Shown here: one piece after another, positions 18,281-26,574 of the stretch
Layout of the letters: every line of letters begins with the position of its first letter
Numbering within the stretch: the stretch's first letter is position 1
DNA from: Pedobacter sp. WC2423
GTDB lineage: Bacteria > Bacteroidota > Bacteroidia > Sphingobacteriales > Sphingobacteriaceae
Direction: 5' to 3'
Length of the DNA: 64,000 nucleotides
Assembly (NCBI RefSeq): GCF_040822065.1
Contig: NZ_CP162005.1
Coordinates: 496,001 to 560,000 of the forward strand
Notes under the pieces: model-generated
Told to the model about the DNA's origin: nothing
Databases searched by the model: none
The model's input: the letters and a program-made list of their open reading frames with translations, nothing else
Program-made: the position numbers and the translations under genes

Positions 18281-21200
18281 TAAATACCTATGTTTAAATT
18301 GATACCAAAAGTTCGGGTAGCAGGGAACTGGCCCAGTTCAAAACCCTGGTTAATCGTACCGTCGTTTAATGTCCCAAACTCAGGATCAAAGCCCGGCCAT
18401 TTCGTGATTGTCATCAAATCACGGCCATAAATACCAATTGTGGCCCTTTGCAAACCGAACCTTCTCAGTGTTTTTGGTTTAAAAGTGTAGTCAAATCTGG
18501 CTTCACGGAGTTTGATAAAATCAGTAGAATAGGTAGTTCCCTCAATATTATCCCGGCCATAATGGGTAGTGTAATAATTAGTCATATCTTGTGCAATTAC
18601 CGTGTTCGGGCTATAACTGCCATCTGGATTTTGCACTACACCTTTACCGATAATCCCGTTGTATCGTCCCGGAAGCGTGTTTGTTGTCTTTCCTTGTTCA
18701 GCTAAAACACCTGCAGTGAGCGAATAACCTACTGCACCATATTGTGCATCCACCAGGAAACTCATTCCAAAATTCTTATAACGGAACTGGTTGCCTAAAC
18801 TCGCTTTCCATTTAGGGGTGGTATTGCCGATATAAAGCTGATCATCAGGGATAACCGGGTAACCATTCTTATAAACAATCTGCCCGTCTGGAGACCGTTT
18901 GTAACCACGGCCATACAGATCACCCATGCTGCCTCCAATTTTAGCTACAATTGCACCGCGGCTGGCTGGCCCGGATTGTAAAATCAGGTTATCCAGGCTA
19001 TCTGTTAAAGCGATAATCTTGTTTCTGTTAGCGGTAAAAGTTCCGAAGACTGTCCATTTGAACCCATCTTTCTGATCTATCGGTGTACCATTCAATTCAA
19101 CTTCTATCCCTTTATTACGCACTTTTCCAGCGTTTACATAAGCATAACTTACGCCCGAAGAACGGTCTACAGTAGTTTTCAGAATCTGATCTTTGGTATC
19201 ACTTTTATACAGGGCAATGTTGATGCCCAGACGGTTATTTAAGAACCTCAGATCAGTACCCACTTCGTAACTTGTGGTATATAAAGGTTTCAGATTGGTA
19301 TTGGTTAATACCGTTGGATTTTGGAGTCCGCCGGGAAAATTATCCGCTACATCATAAGTGAAAGAAGTGATATAAGGGGTTTGCTGACCACTGCCCACAC
19401 CTGCTACCGAAGCTCTTAATTTGGCATAGGAGATGAATTTTGGCAGTTTAAACATTTCAGACAGGATGCCACTCAGGTTTACTGAAGGATAGAAAAAGGA
19501 AACATTATCAGTAGATTTTGCAGTTGCCAGTACGCTGTTCCAGTCGTTACGGCCTGTAACATCTATAAATAAGTAATCTTTATAACTTGCTGTCGCAACG
19601 CCATAGAAACTGTTAATTCCATATTTACCACGGTAAGGTTTTGGCGTTAACACACCTGCACTGTTAGCCAGGCTATAAATACCCGGATAGGTAAGTGAAT
19701 CCGCACGCAGTTCATCTTTGTTATAAGTGTTTTTTAACATGCTGCCCCCCGCAGAAACCGAGATTTTAAGATCCTTGTTCAGGTCTTTGTTGTAGCGGAT
19801 TAAAAAGTCGTTGGAAATTTCCTGAGAGAAGATGTTTTGTGTCCTGAACATTCCTTTTTTGAACTTCTCGGTATCAAACGGGCGTTGCTGAGAACGGGCT
19901 TCATAAGAAAAGTCCATCGAACTGCGAATCATCAGGCTTAAATTCTTAGAGAAATTATAAGTGGCCTGTACGTTTCCCGTTAGTGCATTCCGGTTAGATT
20001 TGTTGAGCATTTCATTCGCAATCAGGTATGGATTGTCAGGATAACTGCTAAAAGGATAGCTCTGCGCTACATTTTCTTTTCCGGGGGCCCAATAGTCCTT
20101 TAACCATCCCGCATCTGCGCTAGGTAACCAGAACATGTTCCAGTACATGATAGACTGGTTATTGTAACCAGTAGAAGGGAGGTTATCACTAAACTTGTTC
20201 GTATAGTTAACTTTGGTTGCGACCTGAAGTTTCTCATTTACTTTATGGGTGGCAGAAAGGGCAACTGTATTTCGGCCGTAACCAGTATTGGGGATGATCC
20301 ATTTGTTGTCTACATTGGTTAGCGAAAGGCGAAAAGTGGTCTGGTCATTTCCACCATCCAGGGTTACGCTGTTCGTGAAAGTACGGCCGCTCTGAAAGAA
20401 ATCTTTTCTTGAGTTTTGATAAGGAAGCCATGGAGTTCTCTCTTTTCCTATAGTTTTAGTGATCGGGTCATACTGGAAAAAGGATTGTCCGTTAAACTTA
20501 GGCCCCCAGGCAGAACTTGTACTCCTGGTACTTGGGCCATCTGCTGTTGCCCCAAAGGAGTAAAAGTTGGCACCATCGTTTCCCTGTCCGTATTCGTACT
20601 GGTAATCGGGCCAGCGGGAAATCGTTTCTATAGCAGTATTCGAATTGACTGTTACCCCGATCCCGTTTCTTTGTTTACCGGATTTAGTGGTAATGATGAT
20701 CGCACCGTTTGCACCGCGCTGTCCGTATAAAGCAGCGGCTCCCGGACCTTTTAAAACGGTTACATTTTCTATATCGTCCGGGTTGATGTCGTTTAAGCCA
20801 CTGCCAAAGTCAATAGGCGACTCGCCCTGTAAATAGGCGGAGCTGCCACTTCCTGTTGTCCGGCCGCTGCCATGGTTAATCACCACACCGTCTACTACAA
20901 TTAAGGCATCATTTTCACCGGTCAGGTTACTTTCTCCACGCAGGATGATTTTGTTTGAACCCGCCGGGCCACCGTTTGATCTGATCAGGTTTAAGCCGGC
21001 AACTTTACCGGACAACGCGTCTGTCCAGTTGTTGGACATGGCATCGGTCAACTGTTCGGTTTTTAAAACTTTGGTGGAATAACCAAGGGCCTTTTCTTCT
21101 CTTTTGATACCGAGCGCTGTGACTACGACTTCATTTAAAGCGTTGGCAGATTCCTGCAGATGAAGGTTTAATAAAGTGTTATGGTTAGCCGTGATCTTTA

Positions 21201-21711
21201 CCTTTTCGGTACGGGTATCCTCAAAAGAGATGTATTTGGTGATGATGGTATAGGTTCCCGGATCAAGGCTGATACTATAGCTTCCGTCGTTGCCAGACTG
21301 GATAGTTTGTGCAGTTTCGAGTATTTTGATAGATACACCGGGAACTGTTTCAGCATTTTGATCGGTTACTTTTCCTGTCAGTTTCCCTTTTACACTGTTG
21401 ACGAGCAGGATGTTTTTAGCATCTGTTTGTTTGATGGTTAAGGATTGGTTGCGGAGTAACAGGCGCAATGTTTCTGCTACTGTTCTCTCTGCTTTTGGGA
21501 GGTTGACCTTTTGCTGATCGTCTAACTGGCTGTTGTTATAGCTGATGGTCATGCCACTTAGCTTTTCGACCTCGTTAAAGGCTTTTTTTAAGGTGATACT
21601 GGTTCCGCCAAAGGTAATCATCTGGCTTGTTTGTGCGTTTGCTGTACTGATAAACAGACTTAACCACAACAAAATTGCTGTGCAGCCGAGCCATCGAATA
21701 GTATTATTCAT
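18280..21711 (-). CDS. SusC/RagA-family TonB-linked outer membrane protein with STN signalling domain
   Basis: The protein has 1143 aa. Signal peptide to about 27 (FISTANAQT). STN domain at about 30-105 (ITLKKAFNEVEKLSGMTISY), the part that relays ligand binding to FecR. Carboxypeptidase-D-like domain at about 110-190 (GKLTGKVTDQNAETVPGVSI). TonB plug at about 205-330 (NEVVVTALGIKREEKALGYS, VLKGPGAAALYGQRGANGAI). The barrel runs to the end (GINLNIGI). The STN domain together with the upstream fecI and fecR genes marks a self-inducing import locus. Confidence 0.96.
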   Translation of the reverse strand: MNNTIRWLGCTAILLWLSLFISTANAQTSQMITFGGTSITLKKAFNEVEKLSGMTISYNNSQLDDQQKVNLPKAERTVAETLRLLLRNQSLTIKQTDAKNILLVNSVKGKLTGKVTDQNAETVPGVSIKILETAQTIQSGNDGSYSISLDPGTYTIITKYISFEDTRTEKVKITANHNTLLNLHLQESANALNEVVVTALGIKREEKALGYSTKVLKTEQLTDAMSNNWTDALSGKVAGLNLIRSNGGPAGSNKIILRGESNLTGENDALIVVDGVVINHGSGRTTGSGSSAYLQGESPIDFGSGLNDINPDDIENVTVLKGPGAAALYGQRGANGAIIITTKSGKQRNGIGVTVNSNTAIETISRWPDYQYEYGQGNDGANFYSFGATADGPSTRSTSSAWGPKFNGQSFFQYDPITKTIGKERTPWLPYQNSRKDFFQSGRTFTNSVTLDGGNDQTTFRLSLTNVDNKWIIPNTGYGRNTVALSATHKVNEKLQVATKVNYTNKFSDNLPSTGYNNQSIMYWNMFWLPSADAGWLKDYWAPGKENVAQSYPFSSYPDNPYLIANEMLNKSNRNALTGNVQATYNFSKNLSLMIRSSMDFSYEARSQQRPFDTEKFKKGMFRTQNIFSQEISNDFLIRYNKDLNKDLKISVSAGGSMLKNTYNKDELRADSLTYPGIYSLANSAGVLTPKPYRGKYGINSFYGVATASYKDYLFIDVTGRNDWNSVLATAKSTDNVSFFYPSVNLSGILSEMFKLPKFISYAKLRASVAGVGSGQQTPYITSFTYDVADNFPGGLQNPTVLTNTNLKPLYTTSYEVGTDLRFLNNRLGINIALYKSDTKDQILKTTVDRSSGVSYAYVNAGKVRNKGIEVELNGTPIDQKDGFKWTVFGTFTANRNKIIALTDSLDNLILQSGPASRGAIVAKIGGSMGDLYGRGYKRSPDGQIVYKNGYPVIPDDQLYIGNTTPKWKASLGNQFRYKNFGMSFLVDAQYGAVGYSLTAGVLAEQGKTTNTLPGRYNGIIGKGVVQNPDGSYSPNTVIAQDMTNYYTTHYGRDNIEGTTYSTDFIKLREARFDYTFKPKTLRRFGLQRATIGIYGRDLMTITKWPGFDPEFGTLNDGTINQGFELGQFPATRTFGINLNIGI

Positions 21712-21844
21712 ATCTTTACTAAGTTTTGTGCTTTTTTAATCGGGAGTTTAAAACATCATTTAAGGGCCGGGAACGTTACAGCGTTTTCCGGCTTCTTTGT
21801 TTTTTATGGGATTGTAAATTTTTAGTTCATCGTGTTTTCCTTTC

Positions 21845-22831
21845 TCATTTATAAAATATGATGGTGTTGTTTGATTTGGTGTAATGTGATCCGGTCAGGA
21901 TAGCCAGTGTTTTGAGCATCTGGTCTACGGGTGTTTTATGGAATGATGTGGTTACTTTCATGGCGGCCATTGCAGGATCTTCAAGTTCTATATCGAGTTT
22001 ATAGGTTCTTTCTATGGTTGAGGTGATTTCTTTGAGTGAGGCATTGTAGAAAACCATTCTGTAGTTTCTCCAGTCGCAAATAGCTTCTGCATTGATCTCG
22101 TTTTTATTTGTTTTCCCGGTTTTGGTATCGATCTGGAGTTGCTGATCGGGCAAAAGGAGGCTGGTGATAGCAGGGTGGTTCTTTTCTTTGAATACGACAC
22201 CTACTTTTCCTGTTTTTACGGTTACAGCTATGTGGCTTTCTTTAGGGAAGGCTTTAACATTGAAGGAGGTGCCGAGAACGGTTGTACTTACTTTTCCAGT
22301 TTGGATAATGAAGGGCTGGGTGGTTTGGTGTTTGACATCGAAAAAGGCTTCTCCTTCCAGGATCACCAGTCTTTTGTGAGTAGCAAAGTGTTTCGGGTAT
22401 TTCAGTTTACTGCCTGCATTGAGGTAAACGATAGAGCTGTCAGGCAGGATGAAACTGCTTTGCTGGCCATATGGGTTGGTAATTTCTGTGAGCAGGTTTT
22501 GAGGATTGGATTTATGGGTTTTGTACTGATGGAGTCCAACACCAATGATGAGTATCAGCGAGGCTGCCACAGCCAGTCTGGCGAATGGAAATTTACGCTT
22601 CACCGGTTTTTTGTCCTGGTTGATGTAGGCGGTGATTTTAGCCCAGTTTTTTTCCTGATTGACTGGAATTTTGTAATAGAGTTTTGAAGCATCCAGGATC
22701 AGGATAACTTCTCTGAACTCTGTTTCGTGTGCAGGGTTGCTGGCTACCCATTCTTGCAGGACAGTCAGATCTCTTTCTGTAATCGTTTGATGATAGTATT
22801 CAGTAATCAGCTGATAGTATAGTTCTTCCAT
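21845..22831 (-). CDS. FecR-family anti-sigma factor
   Basis: The protein has 328 aa. A cytoplasmic N-terminal part binds the sigma factor. One membrane helix is at about 83-102 (LAVAASLILIIGVGLHQY). The periplasmic FecR domain contains LPDSSIVYLNAGSKLKYPKH and LEGEAFFDVKH, and a C-terminal DUF4974 region (IERTYKLDIELEDPAMAAMK) ends the protein. It holds the FecI-type sigma factor encoded 80 bases upstream and receives the signal from the STN domain of the SusC protein encoded 133 bases downstream. Confidence 0.93.
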   Translation of the reverse strand: MEELYYQLITEYYHQTITERDLTVLQEWVASNPAHETEFREVILILDASKLYYKIPVNQEKNWAKITAYINQDKKPVKRKFPFARLAVAASLILIIGVGLHQYKTHKSNPQNLLTEITNPYGQQSSFILPDSSIVYLNAGSKLKYPKHFATHKRLVILEGEAFFDVKHQTTQPFIIQTGKVSTTVLGTSFNVKAFPKESHIAVTVKTGKVGVVFKEKNHPAITSLLLPDQQLQIDTKTGKTNKNEINAEAICDWRNYRMVFYNASLKEITSTIERTYKLDIELEDPAMAAMKVTTSFHKTPVDQMLKTLAILTGSHYTKSNNTIIFYK

Positions 22832-22911
22832 TTCGTTCTTATCTATAAGACAAGATTGACAGGGTGTTTTACGTAGCGGGAAAGGTTAAGCTTATGTTAT
22901 GAGTGTGTTAA

Positions 22912-23475
22912 CTATTTTTTCTTTTCTGAAGTGGACAGCAGGGTACGTAGTGACTTTATGGCCTGGTAAAGGGTAGTTTCTACGGTGCGTACAGTAATGC
23001 CCAGGAGCGGGGCAATAGTGGTTTTATCGATTTGCTCGATACGGCTCATTAAAAGGACTTCACGCTGTCTTTCAGGGAGCAGGTTAATGAGCGACAGGAT
23101 GCGTTGCTGCGATTCGCGGTTGGTCAGGATTTCAAATGGGGTAAGGTGCCCGGAAAGAAGTGTTTCATGGTTTTCAAGCGGTTCGAGCAGGGGTTTGTGT
23201 TTTTTTAGCTGGTTTAAGGACAGGTTTTTAGCAGATTGGAACAGGTAGGGTTTTAGTAAGCGGATTTGCAGTTGCTTGCGGTTGTCCCAGAGGTTGATGA
23301 ACAGGTCTGAGATCAGGACTTCACTAATGGTGATGTCTTTGGTGAATATGGTTGAGAATTGGGTTAATGGGGTGTAGTAACGGGAAAAGATAGTTTGCAG
23401 GGAGAGTGTGTCGTCCTGGTGCAGCAAGGCAAGGAGTTCTTCGTCCGAAAAAACGTTGTAGTTGTGGGTTTTCAT
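22912..23475 (-). CDS. FecI-type ECF sigma factor
   Basis: The protein has 187 aa. Region 2 (about 15-85) contains FSRYYTPLTQFSTIFTKDIT and LFINLWDNRKQL. Region 4 (about 120-180) has the helix-turn-helix LPERQREVLLMSRIEQIDKT followed by GITVRTVETTLYQAIKSLR. It directs RNA polymerase to the SusC/SusD operon after release from the FecR protein. It is the first gene of the minus-strand series and is divergent from the HNH gene across 131 bases. Confidence 0.93.
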   Translation of the reverse strand: MKTHNYNVFSDEELLALLHQDDTLSLQTIFSRYYTPLTQFSTIFTKDITISEVLISDLFINLWDNRKQLQIRLLKPYLFQSAKNLSLNQLKKHKPLLEPLENHETLLSGHLTPFEILTNRESQQRILSLINLLPERQREVLLMSRIEQIDKTTIAPLLGITVRTVETTLYQAIKSLRTLLSTSEKKK

Positions 23476-23606
23476 TACCAGGCAAAGGTACGGGTCTAGT
23501 GTTACGGGGATGTTAAGTTTGAGAGGGGGGCAATTGGTCTGTGATTAATTATTTAGTTTTAACTCTCAAACTGTATTTAATAGTTATTAATAATTTAAGT
23601 TAAAAG

Positions 23607-24776
23607 ATGGATGATAATTTAAGATATGCTATCTGGCAGGCACATGATCGCAGATGTTTATATACAGGTGAATATTTAGAAGATTTTAAGGCACTGGAAA
23701 TTGATCATATTATTCCAGAATCTACTCCAGCTGATATTTTGGCAGAAAAAATACGCATACATAACTTAGGCAATGATTTTAATGTTAAAACCTCACTGAA
23801 TAATTTAGCACCCAGTACAAGGTTAGCTAACGCAAAAAAAGGAAAAGAGCCATTTCCTCTCCACAGAGAAACTTATTATCTGGAAATTGTTAGCCGGAAA
23901 GTCGAGCTGGTTAAGACTAATTTAGCTAAAATAAAAGCGCAGCAATTGCAAAAACGTAAATGGCTGATTGAAAATAAAAGTGGAAATGATTTTAGATTTG
24001 AAGAAGAGTTTGAAGTATATCGTAATCTTACTATAAGCGAATATCCCCATGCTCCAAATCATTATTTTATGTCCAATACGGAGTTAAGATTTAATGCTTT
24101 TCTACCGTCTTGTTATCAGGAATTTGGTAGTTGTTTGATAGAACTTAGAAATGAATCGGTTATGACTACTATTAATCATAAAAACATAATGGAGATGGTG
24201 TCCGATTTTAAGAAAAGAGGGATAGCATATTTATTGCCGGAAATTCCATCTATGGATGATAAATTTTTTGTTACTCTATATAATACCTCCATACATCTTT
24301 CTACGAAGGCATTTTTACAACTTAGAGCAGCTTTTGAAGATTTCCTGTCTGAATATGATAAACAATACAGGCTATTTCTGAATTTTCTGGAAATTGGTGA
24401 TTTGGAAGTTGTCAGAAATAATACGCATTGTGTACTCAAGAGAATAAATCGTTCTGAATGGAAACAATTATTAGCGTATGCTTCAAAATATGATCTGGAT
24501 CGTGGAAAAGGGGCACAATTTTGTTTTAATCAACCAGGAGCCCAGATTATTTGTCTTAATCTTGATTTAAATGTCTGTAAATTTTGGTTGATCCCTGCAA
24601 CTGTATCTGATCGCGGTATGGAGTCATTTGTTTATTTGGAGGATGAGATGGAAGTGTTGTGGAAAATACCTGCAAAATCTGATCGTCGAAATATTGAGTC
24701 TGGTGGAGTTTATACGGCAAAGAAAACTTTGGAGTGGTTAAACGAGACATTATTGAATTTTCGCAAGGAAAAGTGA
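23607..24776 (+). CDS. HNH-family endonuclease-like protein
   Basis: The protein has 389 aa. The first 85 residues carry an HNH (beta-beta-alpha metal) fold: RRCLYTGEYL, EIDHIIPES with the metal-binding Asp-His, NNLAPSTRLANAKKGKEP with conserved Asn residues. The zinc-knuckle cysteines of many HNH proteins are not all present. The remaining 300 residues match no family I recognise and may confer target specificity. It is monocistronic and divergent from fecI. No methyltransferase or helicase partner is adjacent. A defence role is possible but not shown. Confidence 0.78.
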   Translation: MDDNLRYAIWQAHDRRCLYTGEYLEDFKALEIDHIIPESTPADILAEKIRIHNLGNDFNVKTSLNNLAPSTRLANAKKGKEPFPLHRETYYLEIVSRKVELVKTNLAKIKAQQLQKRKWLIENKSGNDFRFEEEFEVYRNLTISEYPHAPNHYFMSNTELRFNAFLPSCYQEFGSCLIELRNESVMTTINHKNIMEMVSDFKKRGIAYLLPEIPSMDDKFFVTLYNTSIHLSTKAFLQLRAAFEDFLSEYDKQYRLFLNFLEIGDLEVVRNNTHCVLKRINRSEWKQLLAYASKYDLDRGKGAQFCFNQPGAQIICLNLDLNVCKFWLIPATVSDRGMESFVYLEDEMEVLWKIPAKSDRRNIESGGVYTAKKTLEWLNETLLNFRKEK

Positions 24777-24873
24777 AAATTTACACAATCCACCTTTAAA
24801 TAGAGTCAAATGCTGACGTTACTTATTGCGTAGTTTTATCAAGTAAATTTAGTTGATGTGGTTGAATTATTAT

Positions 24874-24888
24874 GGTACAATTTGTACC
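24874..24888. promoter_or_regulatory. Perfect inverted repeat, candidate operator of the downstream pair
   Basis: GGTACAA-T-TTGTACC, seven-base arms with one central base, 71 bases before the GNAT-like gene. Its position upstream of a gene pair ending in an XRE-type DNA-binding protein fits an autoregulatory operator. A possible -7 element TATATTCG is at 24909-24916 but its spacing to an upstream TTTG is poor. Confidence 0.5.
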
Positions 24889-24958
24889 TTTTTTTAATTT
24901 ATTTTTGTTATATTCGTATTATAAAAAGTTAACATACTCAATATGAAAATAACAAGCT

Positions 24959-25471
24959 ATGAACATAAAGATCATAGTCCTGGGGACAGGTGATAAGGCG
25001 GATGCCTTAATCAAAGAAGCAAAAATATCCGATATGCCCTCAGTTCAGGAAGATTGGAAATTTGACTTCAAAAAGCAGATGAAAAACTTAAAGAATGCAA
25101 CAGGTTACATCCTGGTAAAGGAAGATACACCTCATGTGATTGAGGGATGTATGATTTTTCAGCTGATCAATAAAAGAGAGCCGTATTTGGCTTTTGTTGA
25201 GATAGCTCCACATAATAAAGGAGATGAGAAAAAACATGATCATGTAGCTGGCAGCCTCATTGCATATGCTTTTAAACTCAGTTTAATAAAAGGTGTGGAT
25301 GAATTTAATGGAGCTTTGCATTTTAAGGTTGCAGAAGAGAAAAAGGAAGATGAAATCAAGTTGATGAGGCTCTACTCCACTAAATACAATGCTTACCGGC
25401 TGGGTGACTCTAATATTATGGCAATTTATGATGCCGATGGAGAAGAACTGATCCGGCGCTATCTAAGTTAA
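24959..25471 (+). CDS. GNAT-like acetyltransferase, candidate toxin of a GNAT/XRE pair
   Basis: The protein has 170 aa. The central part YLAFVEIAPHNKGDEKKHDH followed by VAGSLIAYAFKLSLIKGVDE has the strand-loop-helix order of GNAT motif A. The C-terminal KLMRLYSTKYNAYRLGDSNI followed by YDADGEELIRRYL fits motif B. The usual acetyl-CoA loop (Q/RxxGxG/A) is degenerate here. The gene is followed 33 bases later by an XRE/HigA-like regulator and preceded by a palindromic operator candidate, so a toxin-antitoxin arrangement is likely. The alternative is a housekeeping N-acetyltransferase with its regulator. Confidence 0.7.
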   Translation: MNIKIIVLGTGDKADALIKEAKISDMPSVQEDWKFDFKKQMKNLKNATGYILVKEDTPHVIEGCMIFQLINKREPYLAFVEIAPHNKGDEKKHDHVAGSLIAYAFKLSLIKGVDEFNGALHFKVAEEKKEDEIKLMRLYSTKYNAYRLGDSNIMAIYDADGEELIRRYLS

Positions 25472-25504
25472 TATTAATAAGAATAAATAATAGGAAGACT
25501 TATT

Positions 25505-26011
25505 ATGGATACTACTAAAGGAAAAAATAAAGCAGATTTCAGTATGACCATCGCACCAAGTGATGGTCATAACCTGACAAAAAAAGAAAAAGATTTAATT
25601 GAAGAATCTGCAAAATTACGCCATGCTCAACGTTCTCCTGAACGTTTGATCAGAAATCAGATGCTTTCAGTTCTCTATCGTTTAGAAGCATATTTACAGG
25701 AAGAAAATGGAGATAACAAAGAGGTTTATACCATTGCGTATTTTGTTGAAGAGTTTTGCAAGGTTTTAAAACTAAATAAAACTCAATTTGCCTCACATGT
25801 TGATACCGATGTTTCAAACCTCAATAAGTATCTTAATGGGCAGCGGGCATTTAATATTGAGTTTGCCATGAAGTTTTCCCATTTCTTTCATACTCCAGTA
25901 GACGTTTGGTTAAAAGTTCAGTTAAAGAATGATTTGATCGCTTTACACAAGGCAGAAAAGGGTCACAAGTACGATAAGTATGATTATAAGAAAGTTTTAC
26001 AAATGGCCTAA
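25505..26011 (+). CDS. XRE-family DNA-binding protein, candidate antitoxin
   Basis: The protein has 168 aa. A disordered, charged N-terminus (to about 50) precedes a helical domain with a helix-turn-helix at about 85-140: FVEEFCKVLKLNKTQFASHV, then SNLNKYLNGQRAFNIEFAMK and FSHFFHTPVDVWLKVQLKND, the HigA-like pattern. It is 33 bases downstream of the GNAT-like gene. It probably represses the pair by binding the upstream inverted repeat and neutralises the partner (inference). The stop codon is inside the loop of the terminator hairpin. Confidence 0.82.
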   Translation: MDTTKGKNKADFSMTIAPSDGHNLTKKEKDLIEESAKLRHAQRSPERLIRNQMLSVLYRLEAYLQEENGDNKEVYTIAYFVEEFCKVLKLNKTQFASHVDTDVSNLNKYLNGQRAFNIEFAMKFSHFFHTPVDVWLKVQLKNDLIALHKAEKGHKYDKYDYKKVLQMA

Positions 26012-26025
26012 ATGGCCATTTTTTT
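26001..26025 (+). terminator. Rho-independent terminator overlapping the stop codon
   Basis: Stem AAATGGCC / GGCCATTT around TAAAT, followed by a run of T. The TAA stop of the XRE gene sits in the loop. This ends the two-gene transcript. Confidence 0.8.
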
Positions 26026-26067
26026 ATGACTGCCAGTTATTGATTCAAATACAGGGCGGTGGTTACG

Positions 26068-26538
26068 TTACATAAGAAATTTATCCAACACCTGAGGAGA
26101 TGGAATTTCGCAGCTTACTTTTTTAGTCACTATAGATTTTCTATGTTTTGCAACCACATTGTAAATGAAGTCTCTAAACCAAAGTGGCAGAATTTTAAAT
26201 AATACTAAGTAATAATATGGTCTGCGCATTTTTGCAAGTATATTTAATACGGCTTCACTTCTTTGGTGGACAACTCCGTCAGCAAGAAATAAAATTGATT
26301 TATTGTCTGCCGGCAGTCTGTTATCTTTCAATATTTTTTGCCCGGCCTTTGATTGTAACGACGAAAAGAAAAGAGAAGAACCCTGTTCATTTTTAATAAT
26401 GAAGTTGACAGTGCTATTACAAAAATTACATTCCCCATCGAAAAGAATTATAGTTGCTTTTTCACTTTTCAGAATGTCTATTTTCTCATTATAAAATTGC
26501 TCGTTTTTAGTTGTTATTTGGTCATGTGTTAAATTCAT
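26068..26538 (-). CDS. DCC-family thiol-disulfide oxidoreductase (DUF393)
   Basis: The protein has 156 aa. The family signature DGECNFCN is present with the redox CxxC at Cys37 and Cys40, preceded by the strand TIILFD. LPADNKSILFLADGVVHQRS and LAKMRRPYYYLVLFKILPLW are family-typical. DCC proteins are frequently encoded next to, or fused with, HTTM/gamma-carboxylase-like membrane proteins, and one is encoded in this same operon. The gene is the last of the minus-strand operon, 36 bases after the transglutaminase-like gene. It probably handles thiols of the product or of a partner enzyme (inference). Confidence 0.88.
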   Translation of the reverse strand: MNLTHDQITTKNEQFYNEKIDILKSEKATIILFDGECNFCNSTVNFIIKNEQGSSLFFSSLQSKAGQKILKDNRLPADNKSILFLADGVVHQRSEAVLNILAKMRRPYYYLVLFKILPLWFRDFIYNVVAKHRKSIVTKKVSCEIPSPQVLDKFLM

Positions 26539-26574
26539 AGGATAAAGGTTGATCGATTTTATTGTTTTTCATTG

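Noticed and set aside
21765..21800. Imperfect GC-rich hairpin (GCCGGGAACG / CGTTTTCCGGC) between fecR and susC as a terminator.
   Set aside because: The arms pair imperfectly and no U-tract follows on the minus strand; a weak structure at best.
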